From Bigelowiella natans CCMP2755 (taxonomy: Eukaryota > Cercozoa > Chlorarachniophyceae), in contig ADNK01003135.1 in the NCBI GenBank assembly GCA_000320545.1, positions 15,001 through 41,240 on the forward strand: a DNA stretch of 26,240 bases. The letters run 5' to 3'. How positions within the stretch are numbered: position 1 is the stretch's first letter; each line of letters starts with the position of its first letter. A program made the position numbers and the translations under genes. This document shows positions 1 to 8,838 of this stretch, one piece after another. The notes beneath the pieces were generated by a model that made no database searches, had not been told where the DNA came from, and saw nothing but the letters and a program-made list of their open reading frames with translations.

Positions 1-68
1 TGATGATGATGTTCATTTCAAAATAATATTAGAACGGTATGTTATTACATACTAGGGTATTATTACGA

Positions 69-102
<34 letters not shown>

Positions 103-129
103 TCTTATTACTGTTCTACCTCTTACCAG

Positions 130-1028
130 TGTGTTGTTGTTTTGTTAATTTGTACTACATCATATATTATAAACCACCACCGCTGTCACCATGGTTTCTA
201 TCGCATATCTAAAAAAGACGTTGTTATCCAAGCTGTAAATGGGAAGTAAGTTGCTACCACCACGACTTGATAGGAGAACAAAACCAACAACAATATGCTG
301 TAGTAGTAAATAAGAGGGGGACGAGGAGAAGGAGGAGATGGTAGTGGTCTTAAAAGAGTATGGTGTAGAAGAAGAACAAGCGAATAATGACTATTGATGT
401 GTTGATAGTTACAGCTTCTCCTCCTCTTCCTCCTCCTCCCACAACTATCACTACTACTACTACTACTACTACTACATAATACAACTATAGGGACCTCCAT
501 CACAGCTAGTAAAACATCTCAACACTCATTGCAGGTAATAGTAGTAGTTGTTGTTGTACTACTATTAGTAGCAGTAACAACCAAGTTGTATTGATGCTAT
601 GCTCCCTGTCCTACTACTTTTCGTACCATTACAACTACATGCTCTGGTATTGTTCATCTTACTACTACTTACTACTACTACTACTAACTACTACTTGTAC
701 GTTTTGCTATTGTGTTGGTGCTATTCTAGCGTACGTAACGTGGAACCTGACACCGTAGACGACGTTTACTGGTAACATATATTTACTTCTATCATCTTTT
801 ATTAACAACAGATAAAGAGATATGATTTAGATTGATTATGGATTTTATTGCAACATGATAATGATATGATTTAGATTGATTATGGATTTTATTGCAAGAT
901 GATAATGATATGATTTAGATTGATTATGGATTTTATTGCAAGATGATAATGATATGATTTAGATTGATTATGGATTTTATTGCAACATGATAATGATTGC
1001 CAGTTTAAGAATTTGTCTGCTTTGTATA

Positions 1029-1087
<59 letters not shown>

Positions 1088-2098
1088 ATTTTTTACGTAT
1101 GTATAATATATTTGTTGATATTACGTCGTTGTTGCCGTTGTCGTTGTCGCTGTGTATTGTTGTAGGTCATACAAAACGGATAAAGAATGTTTTCAGCGCG
1201 GTAAAGATGCAGCATATTTCCTCCCATGGTGCCAGAGATTCTACTATGTATCAATATCCAAACGAGGTAGTACTAGTAGCAGTAGTTTGATTTAATGGTT
1301 CTGCTGCTCTATCAATTAGTGGTCTCACCACGTCGTTCGTTGTACTACCCGACATCATCAGATGAATCGTGGATATATGTTAATTAATAAGAATAATAAT
1401 AACAATAACAATAGGGGATTTGTTCCATCTGGCAGCATTGTGGTTTGCAATATCACCCCAAGCAGCACAGGAGGTACAGTAGTAAATGAGAGAGAGAGAG
1501 AGAGAGCGAAAGAGAGAGAGAGAGAGGGGGAGAGAGAGAGCGCGACTTGTAACAACTACTCGCTTCTAATCGACGTATTATTACATGCACATCATGTTAT
1601 GATATGTTGTTGTTGTTGTTGTTGTTGTTGTATAGGCTGATCGAAAGATAAAGATGGACCTTGTCTTTCCACTAGATAACAACCAGGTACAGTAGCAGTA
1701 GTAGTACTCGTAGTAATATTCTAAATGAAGATCGTACTCGTATGTAGGGGGGGGGGGGAGGGGGGGGGGTGTTTGAAAAGTGAAGGGGGGGGTGTTGTAT
1801 CAATTCGCATTGAATTTGTTGTTTTGTTGTTATTGATCGTTCTTGGTTGTTTTGGTAGTTCTGATCTGTTTGTACCTTGTTTCTATTTCTTTTCGGGTTT
1901 TGTTCTACTGCAGAGCGTTTGCTACTCTCTGTACCCCCCGCGTTTATTGCCTGGACAGATTCTTGATGAGCAAATATCTGAGTTGATCCAAACTCGACAG
2001 TCTTTCATAGTACCGATTAGAAGGTATTATTATGTGAAATAATTGTATCAGTACTAGAGTACGTAATAATACGTGTTAGGGGGTACCAGTGCTAAACG

Positions 2099-2131
<33 letters not shown>

Positions 2132-2891
2132 ATTGTTGGTGATTGCTATCACATCTGGTGTTGATCACACTCATCATGGATCAGGTGGAGGAGGGAATGG
2201 TCAGAGTCAAAGCATAAGTGTTATTTCCAGGTGCTACTAGTACTACTACTGCTTGCAGTAGCAGGAGCAGCAGCAGTAGTAGTAGTAGTAGTAGAGTAGT
2301 AGTAGTAGTAGTAGACTGGTAGTAAGTTTGACGGTGTGCATATGGTGTGTATCTAGACTCACTAACTTTAATCAAGTTGTAATAATCACAATGTGGATTG
2401 CTTGATTATAGGTGCGTGCGAGGTGGACAGATCCTAAGCTTATGACTGGTAGCAGCAGCAGCAGCAGCACCAACACTCAAACCACCAGCATAGCAGCACC
2501 CTATACTGCTATTGGAACTACTTGTGGTGGCGGTGCTGGTAGTCGTAGTAATGGCGGCGTCCAAGGAGGAGGAGCAAGGAGTAATCGAGAGAGTAGTAGG
2601 AGTAGTAGTATCTCCTCCTTCTACTGTAAGGATGATAATACTGCTGCTGCTGCTACTACTACTACCACTCCTCTTGAATCTTGTCGTAGTTGTCAGCCGC
2701 AGCAGCAGCAGCAGGAAGTGGGGGGGGATGGTAGAATTAGTAATTATCATGGAATTGCGAATAATTCCGCTGATCATAAGGATGATGACGATGACTACAC
2801 ACCAGATCCAGCACTACCAGCAGAGGCAGCAACATCAGCCTCATCCTTGTCATCTCCCCCCACTTTGGAAGAACAATGCTGCTACATTTGA
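130..2891 (+). CDS. Unidentified multi-exon protein, 3' part (8 exons; 5' end not resolved)
   Basis: Exons joined by GT-AG sites with matching phase: up to 245 (left boundary uncertain, perhaps 130), 730-771, 1166-1266, 1436-1473, 1636-1686, 1914-2023, 2185-2230 and 2412-2891. The frame stays open through all joins, which chance would rarely give. The core has no low complexity and reads like a folded domain, with segments such as VEPDTVDDVYWSYKTDK, DAAYFLPWCQRFYYVSISKR, RLLPGQILDEQISELIQTRQ and RWRREWSESKHKCYFQ. It is rich in Trp and Tyr. I do not recognise the family. The last exon turns into a disordered tail with Ser, Thr, Gly, Gln and Asp runs encoded by microsatellites. The stop at 2889-2891 overlaps an AATAAA signal. 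The first exon is the least certain, because no good acceptor lies close to its conserved-looking part (about 175-245). Open codons continue to about 3100 in another frame and might be a further exon. Confidence 0.6.
819..994. repeat. 44-bp tandem repeat, 4 copies, intronic
   Basis: Four head-to-tail copies start at 819, 863, 907 and 951. They begin GATATGATTTAGATTGATTA and differ only at one position (GCAACATG against GCAAGATG). Copies 1 and 4 share one variant, copies 2 and 3 the other. The array lies in the intron between exons 730-771 and 1166-1266 of the first gene. Confidence 0.95.
1031..1088. repeat. Compound (AT)n(GT)n microsatellite, intronic
   Basis: About 40 bp of pure AT runs directly into about 18 bp of GT. 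It lies in the same intron as the 44-bp repeat. Other intronic arrays of this gene are (GA)n at 1489-1542, (GTT)n at 1605-1631, poly-G at 1747-1770, (AC)n at 2100-2129 and (GTA)n at 2270-2313. Confidence 0.9.
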
Positions 2892-2896
2892 ATAAA
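2891..2896 (+). terminator. Polyadenylation signal AATAAA of the first gene
   Basis: The canonical hexamer AATAAA shares its first base with the TGA stop codon at 2889-2891. A signal at the stop codon would give a very short 3' UTR, so this supports the gene end but does not prove it. Confidence 0.4.
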
Positions 2897-4167
2897 AAGA
2901 AGATAGCGAAAACAAAGACGAAATGGATGGGGACGACAAGGAGGCCAATAGTAGGCAAGGATGATGATGGGGGAGGAGGCTGCACAGACGATTGTGATGA
3001 TGATGATGATGAAAGTTTTCTAAGAGGATCATCCTCAGCATCCCCTATTTTCCTTGAGGCAAAAGGAGACCAGAAGTCAAGGCGAACGAGTCAGCAGGAA
3101 TAGTGACTCAGCGGCACTTAGGAGGCAATTGCAAGGAGCAGCAGTGGATAATCATACAAGGAAGTTACGTGGTACGTACAAGCTCTGGAGCTCTAAGTCA
3201 GCAGAGTCATTATACATCGTATTGTTGACATGGCTATATGCGCGTGCATGTGAACATTTGCGCGTACGAACACATGTAGTTTTGCACACACATGTTCTTC
3301 ACAACACATGTTCTTTATTTGCAAACATGTGCCAAATCATAGCACACATGGTCCATCATTGACTGTCTAGCTGTGTCCATCACATTGAGCTCACGTGTTC
3401 TGAAGCACAATAGCACACATGATCGAAATGTATAAATGTCACACATTTATATGGATCTTGAGCAAACATGTCCTAGATGGGGTGCACGAACAGTGCTAGA
3501 GTAGAATCTTTGCTCTAGATTGCTAGCTACACTGTGAACCAATGAAAGCTAGAATGCAAACCTGCGTTTGGAAAGGCTGCACATGTGAGAACTGGAGAAC
3601 GCATGCTGCATGCTGGCATGGCTTCATCTGTGGCCTAGCTACCTAGCTAGCTAGTGGTGGCGCGTTTTGCTGGTTTGGCCAAAAATAGATTTTCCGTTTT
3701 TTTTTGAAGCTGGCAAGCTGCAGCTGCCATTTTGCATGCATTCGGTTCCTTGAAAAATGGCAAGGTGGGCTACAGTGCACACGTTTGGACACTGATGTTG
3801 TTACACGATGAAAGCATTGCGTCTGCAATTTACGCGGGCACGTTCGCACGCGTGAACTGAACCGAGAGACTTCATGAACACTTTGTGAGCATTGTGCGCT
3901 TGCCCGTCTCATTCTCCAGGTCGCCGCCATTGAAAGGGGGGAAGGAACAAAGAAAAGAACAAAGAATGAGCTGCACGCAATGGTGCACAACACATTGCGG
4001 CATATAATTGAAGTTTTCAAAATTGTTGCCGCACGTTCTCCAGTTCTCGATGGAAACTTCACCAACCAAGCGATTTTTTTCATTTGACATATATTTCTTA
4101 TAAGGTAGTTTTCACTTTGGAACCAGAACAATTGACATCTTCGCAACAAAACGAAGGAAAAATTCTC
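2897..4167. other. Intergenic block with CACATG/CATG-rich island
   Basis: From 3230 to 3480 the words ACATG, CACATG and ACATGT recur about a dozen times at irregular spacing, on both strands because CATG is palindromic. From 3480 to 4100 the DNA has more CpG and CATG than its surroundings and almost no microsatellites. Frames here are open only over short stretches, lack convincing ATG starts or splice sites, and read as composition-driven. No gene is called. A terminal exon of the first gene in 2897-3170 cannot be excluded. Confidence 0.6.
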
Positions 4168-4416
4168 CTAACTTTTCTTTGATGATATACGTGAGACAAT
4201 TAAATCTGCAAATTCCATCAAATCACTAACTTCATCTTCAGGATTTTCATTTCCTTCAGGAAACTCAACATCGTAACAGAAATTAACAGGTAGGTTTTCA
4301 GGCAATAATTCACAACAGTTGACATTACCGCATTGTTTAACTACACAAGGAAAATCGCTCAAGGTTTTAAAAGTGCCATACATCCTATTTTTTCCCACTT
4401 CTAATGGCACACATGA
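4168..4416 (-). CDS. Unidentified acidic protein, terminal exon or fragment
   Basis: The minus strand is open for 82 residues after a plausible acceptor (AATCAG before 4416) and ends in a stop at 4168. The peptide starts SCVPLEVGKNRMYGTFKTLS, continues with a Cys-containing segment (CVVKQCGNVNCC) and ends acidic (FPEGNENPEDEVSDLMEF, then a basic SSKKS end). No ATG is well placed, so this is either the last exon of a minus-strand gene or a decayed fragment. Composition is normal, not repeat-derived, which favours real or once-real coding. It lies 0.5 kb downstream of two other minus-strand reading frames and may belong to the same inserted unit. The family is not recognised. Confidence 0.35.
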   Translation of the reverse strand, partial: SCVPLEVGKNRMYGTFKTLSDFPCVVKQCGNVNCCELLPENLPVNFCYDVEFPEGNENPEDEVSDLMEFADLIVSRISSKKS

Positions 4417-4427
4417 CTGATTATCAT

Positions 4428-4934
4428 TTTTCTTAGTGCATTCTATATGGCGAGGTTAGAAGGCTGAGTTTTGTTTTTTTTACTTTCTTAAAATGTCGTT
4501 CCATACATTTTAATTTGTTGGATTTCTTGAATCATCATTCAGTATAATTACTTGCTATGCAATGTGAGATAAAATTATATAAGTTGTTTTTATCACAATT
4601 ATATAATAATATCTCTATAAGTATTTTATTACAATTATGCGGTTTGCCATTTTTATTAGATTTACGCACGTTTAGTTTTTTAGCGTTGCACAAGCACATG
4701 TAAGTTCAAAGTTCAATGAATGAAAATATTTCAATAAATTTCAAAATATAAATATGAGGGATTTAACCGAGCTTCGGGTTTGCGATACATTTCAATGTCT
4801 GCCTCAACTTGATGTTTCCCACCCAACACGAGATACACATATTCACAACCCTGACCTTTGGGTCCGCCATTTGTTGCTAAATTGACATTGTCAATGCATC
4901 GTCCCTTTTTTTAAATTTCGAAGTATTTGTATAA
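4428..4934. other. AT-rich spacer between minus-strand reading frames
   Basis: This stretch is AT-rich, with short A/T runs and no trinucleotide arrays. No open frame or splice pair is convincing. It may hold 3' UTR of the gene at 4935-5177 or an intron leading to the exon at 4168-4416. Confidence 0.4.
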
Positions 4935-5177
4935 TTATATTTCCAACCAATATGCGTCGGCTTGAGTCTTCGTTTCGCATAGAACAGTTATTTTCGTATA
5001 ACCATCAGGTTTGTACCTTGCCGTCCATCTCTTTTTAGATGGATTACTTTCACATGCTTTACCCACATAGTAGTGTTTGTTGGTTCTCGTTGCAAACTGA
5101 CCAATTTTTTTCTTCAAGGTGTCAAAAGTGCTTTTGTTAGCCTTTCCCTTGAGGCAGTAATACCATTGGACGGTCAT
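4935..5177 (-). CDS. Small GIY-YIG-like nuclease-domain protein
   Basis: Reading from the ATG at 5177 the protein has 80 residues, starting MTVQWYYCLKGKANKSTFDT; the frame is open further upstream. The C-terminal half fits the GIY-YIG endonuclease pattern. HYYVGKACESN would be the second motif strand (YIG-like), RWTARYKPDGY holds a candidate catalytic Arg, and the closing AYWLEI supplies the Glu that binds the metal in this superfamily. The first GIY strand is weak (IGQFATRTNK). The length suits a minimal single-domain member. Family knowledge: GIY-YIG enzymes act in repair, as homing or restriction nucleases, and in retroelements such as Penelope. The frame begins where the upstream RS-tailed gene stops (5228), on the same strand, so the two may share a transcript or be parts of one element. 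The catalytic assignment is inference by eye. Confidence 0.5.
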   Translation of the reverse strand: MTVQWYYCLKGKANKSTFDTLKKKIGQFATRTNKHYYVGKACESNPSKKRWTARYKPDGYTKITVLCETKTQADAYWLEI

Positions 5178-5227
5178 GAATCTTTGGGTGTCGTGTGACA
5201 ATGGTTCTGTGACTACTTCAGCTATCT

Positions 5228-5902
5228 TCAACGTCGACTGCGCGAGCTGCCAGTGCCACTTCTACGCCTTGACGACGATGACGAACGACGTCTACTACTG
5301 TGGCCGCTACTTCTAGATCGACTGTATGAACGACTATTGCCACCATTTTGCCTCCCGTAGCTATTGGGCCTTGATTTGGGGCTAGAATTTCTGCTTCTGC
5401 TGGAACTCCGCTTGGGACTGGGGCTTGGACTTCGCACCTTAGTGTTGCGTTTGGAAAGTTGCTTGGTCCTGCTATTTGAACGCGTCTTCTTTTTCTTCGA
5501 TCTCGGACTCCCTGAAAGTTCATGCAGATGTTTCGCTCCATAAAACTCTGCTTCTTTCTTGCTGACACGCGAGTGTCCTAGCTTTCGATTGTCCGAGGCT
5601 TCGTGAGCAAAGAGATTGGCACCCTTATCTAATTTGTCCTTTCCAGATTTCTTGTTTGGGTCAGGTCTGCCGTGTCCAACATGATACGTGCTGCCTTTGA
5701 GCCCATGCTTGTCCATTTCTTTGCGAACTTTTGCGTAAGACGCGTCCTTCATTTTCGGCATGACCTTCTCATTGAACTGGCGTGCCTCATACTGCATTTT
5801 GCACGAGGTTGGATCTCCCCGAAAATTAGTGCATTGCCCTGGCGGAGCACATTGTGCTCCCCAAAAGATGACCGCCGCAACGAGCAGTTGCGTGCAGCAC
5901 AT
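5228..5902 (-). CDS. Secreted protein with HNH-like (His-Me finger) motif and RS-rich tail
   Basis: From the ATG at 5902 this intronless frame encodes 224 residues. Residues 1-18 (MCCTQLLVAAVIFWGAQC) form a good signal peptide. Next comes a Cys-bearing segment (PPGQCTNFRGDPTSC) and a Lys/Glu-rich helix. A motif block follows: YHVGHGRPDP, a Lys-rich loop, GANLFAHEASDNRKLGHS and KKEAEFYGAKHLHE. The spacing of His, Asn-Leu, Asn and Gly-His recalls secreted nucleases of the HNH/His-Me finger group. From about residue 125 the tail is basic and made of RS/SP dipeptides, as in splicing factors, ending SRSRR. A signal peptide plus an RS tail is odd; the tail may bind nucleic acid outside the cell or in an organelle. 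The frame is open upstream of 5902 but without another ATG-like context I trust. Single-exon structure and higher GC differ from the neighbouring genes. Confidence 0.6.
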   Translation of the reverse strand: MCCTQLLVAAVIFWGAQCAPPGQCTNFRGDPTSCKMQYEARQFNEKVMPKMKDASYAKVRKEMDKHGLKGSTYHVGHGRPDPNKKSGKDKLDKGANLFAHEASDNRKLGHSRVSKKEAEFYGAKHLHELSGSPRSKKKKTRSNSRTKQLSKRNTKVRSPSPSPKRSSSRSRNSSPKSRPNSYGRQNGGNSRSYSRSRSSGHSSRRRSSSSSRRRSGTGSSRSRR

Positions 5903-6550
5903 GGGGGCACTCTTGCAAGTTTTTATTGTGGCTGAGCAGTAAACAATGAATGAATGTGGGTGAGTGAACAATGAACAATGAACAATGAAGAAAGCGTTGA
6001 TCAAAACTACATGCGCCAGAACCACATGGGAGACAGGCATTTGCACGCAGCAGAGCCTCAACAACACTCGTTGCAAGGACTTGTCAGCACCCTGTTGGTG
6101 AGAGACACAAAAAATCAGCCGTAGGCTAGGATCGGAATTGATGGTAGTGTAACGTCAATTGTCATGTAACGACAAAAAACATCCTCCAGGAACATTCATC
6201 AAGGACATTATTTATGATTATTTTTGGGTAATTCTTTGTCGCAGGAGGACTAAATCAGTAATTTTTATATACGGCATTTTGCCGTAATCACTCTCCAATG
6301 GATGAATGATGCTGTTGTGACGTGCAAGGGCTACGGGCGAAAGTTATCCGTCCACAAATGTGGTCAGAATTGTTGTCATTATTATTTTCACGTTAGGTCA
6401 TTTTTAACACGGACAACATCTGGAAAAAGACACCACTAACAATGTCGTTGATGACCGTGAGGGGGAAGAGGATCCTCAAAACCCACAATGCAGGGGAGGA
6501 GGAGGAGAGACTGATAAGACCAACTAGCCAATCAGAGCTCTTCTTCTTCT
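5903..6550. other. Divergent intergenic region between RS-tailed gene and MFS gene
   Basis: This region lies between two divergently transcribed genes and probably carries both promoters. Near 5940-5995 there is a short repeat of ATGAA/ACAATGAA words. At 6270-6286 there is a perfect 7-bp hairpin (TACGGCA-TTT-TGCCGTA). A GCCAATCAG box lies just upstream of the MFS start. I see no further gene. Confidence 0.5.
6528..6536 (+). promoter_or_regulatory. CCAAT-box-like element upstream of MFS start
   Basis: The word GCCAATCAG matches the classic CCAAT-box core and lies about 15 bp before the ATG at 6551. That is closer than usual unless the 5' UTR is very short, so it may be chance. Confidence 0.2.
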
Positions 6551-8760
6551 ATGTTGCGCCTATGTCATGCAGGGCGACGATCCATGCTCAATGGATTACG
6601 CCAGACGTACGGTCTCTCCAGACAAGAAGGTTTGGCGGGATTGCAGGCTTCCCCACGTATGGTTTCTACAAGCTCAAAGTATTCATCAAAAGAAAGTAGT
6701 GGACGGAATAAGCCTGAAAATTTTCTCTGGGTGTGGGCAAAACGCTTAAAGCTCTCATCTCCTGAGGACATAGTCCAATACGACGAAAGCTACAGTAAAT
6801 GGAGACAGGTCACGACGAATATTCGATGCAATATTTATTTACATGTATTTCCACAAGTACTTGCTCACTAAATCTCTCAGGGTTTTGCAGACAATGATGA
6901 AGCTGTATTGATCCTATACGTTGCATGCACACAGGTACCGTTCTCCATCGGTGTACATCTCTCTCTTGGATCCGTATTCGCATTTTCAGTTTTCAATAGT
7001 CCTCTATCCACATGTATGGGAGTAGTTGCACCAGCAGCTGGGGATTGGAGCGTTGGTGATATTCTACCTGTCTTCGGCTGCACGCTCTCATTCTTTGGTA
7101 GTATGATAACGAGAATGATAACTTGTTTACGAAGAGGATGGAATGTAATGGAAAAGGCAGTGGTGGTGATGATGATTATAATGATGACGAGTAAATTAAT
7201 CAGTGGTTGCTTCTACCGGGCCATAATATAATGACATTTTGATTTCCGACGTATACTATTATTAGCCAGTCCTTGATCCATCCCACAACAAAAGACATTG
7301 GCATTATTTTTAATTTAGGTTTGGCAGCGGCAATGTTTGGAAGATCAGGTTTCTACGAGCGATACGGACCTCGCGTCTGTTGCCTTCTTGGAGCTGTATC
7401 CTACGCCACTGGATTCTCCATCGCTTCCATTGCTGTCAATATTCATTCCCTCCCACTTCTTTACCTAGGATATGGTGTTTTCGGGGGAATCGCAATGGGG
7501 GTCGATTAAACCACACACTCATTTTTATTCACTATACATAGTATTTCCATTAATTGTTAATTTTTTAACTATATACGGCGTTGTAATTTAGGTCGCGTAC
7601 GTTCCAGCGGTGGCAGTTCTACTGCGCTGGTTTCCAAACGATAAGGTAAATTAGTTAGTCTCATGGCATTCTCTCATAGAGAGGAAGGAATAAAGAATAT
7701 GCATGTTTGCTTAGACTAACTTACAGCTCACCCACCATTATTCTTTTCAAAGGGGTTTGCCTCAGGGCTAGCTGTGATGGGATATGGGGCTGGAGGCCTG
7801 GTATACATAGCACACAACAACTATAGTATGAAGAAGAGTCGTTATTACAGCACAAATATGAGTGCAAAGGATGGAGAAGGAGGAGGTCTTCTCTCAGTGG
7901 TAGAGAGGAATTCACTTGCATCTCAAAGTCACTTGCGATTTTACCATCAATTAGGTTGCAACGCCCACATGCCAGATGTTATTGCAGAAATTTTCTTCAA
8001 TACCAACATATTATGGTGATAAAGAAAATGCTGTAACGGTTATAAAAGATGGAATATTGTACGCTGCCGAGTTAAATGAGAAAGGGGATTTAGTAGCGAC
8101 ATCTACTCAGGTATAGAGAAAATCAAGGGCGGTTTTGAATATTCACTCATTCATTGTTGTAGAAAAAGAACTAGGTAGATATACACTATATGGGCAGGCT
8201 GATTCATGAATACAATAGGATACTAGTGATTATGCTCAAAATTCTTAGTCGAAAAAAAATTATTAGTATTAAAAGAATAATAATATTATTAGACAATAAA
8301 TCTAAACATTTAATTAAATTTAATTTACTCTTTGTTCATGTCCATGTAAGTAGTAGAATAATAATCATTGTTTGTGTAATACACAAAGGTCGTCTACGCT
8401 GGTGCCACTGAATTGGCTACATTTGCGACAGATTTGTCACCTGGATTTTACATTGTCAATTCAGGGTCTACAGGTTTCAGAATTAGTAGTTGTACATAGT
8501 AACGGTAGTAGCAGCAGTAAGTAGAAGTGATAATAGTTTTCTAGTGGTAGGAAGAGAATAGTAGAAAGTAACAATGCTTTATAATATACTGAGGGAGCCT
8601 AAGAAGTAAAGAACAAAATAACTTGTATCCAACTCACCATGGAATCCGATTACCTACTTCATGGTCTACAGGTATCGGTGAGACATTTTTATGCTTGGGA
8701 ATTGGATACGGGTAAGTTTGTGAGAATAATAGGATGAAAAATAATGAATACAACTAACTA

Positions 8761-8838
<78 letters not shown>

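Noticed and set aside
980-1165. Frame with an Ile-Tyr repeat
   Set aside because: It is a direct translation of the intronic (AT)n(GT)n array.
2406-3041. Minus-strand Ser/Thr- and His-rich frames
   Set aside because: They are antisense to the last exon of the first gene and arise from its triplet repeats.
3643-4149. 168-codon minus-strand open frame
   Set aside because: It has no good ATG, overlaps a second minus-strand frame, and shows no recognisable domain; likely open by chance in a block of unusual composition.
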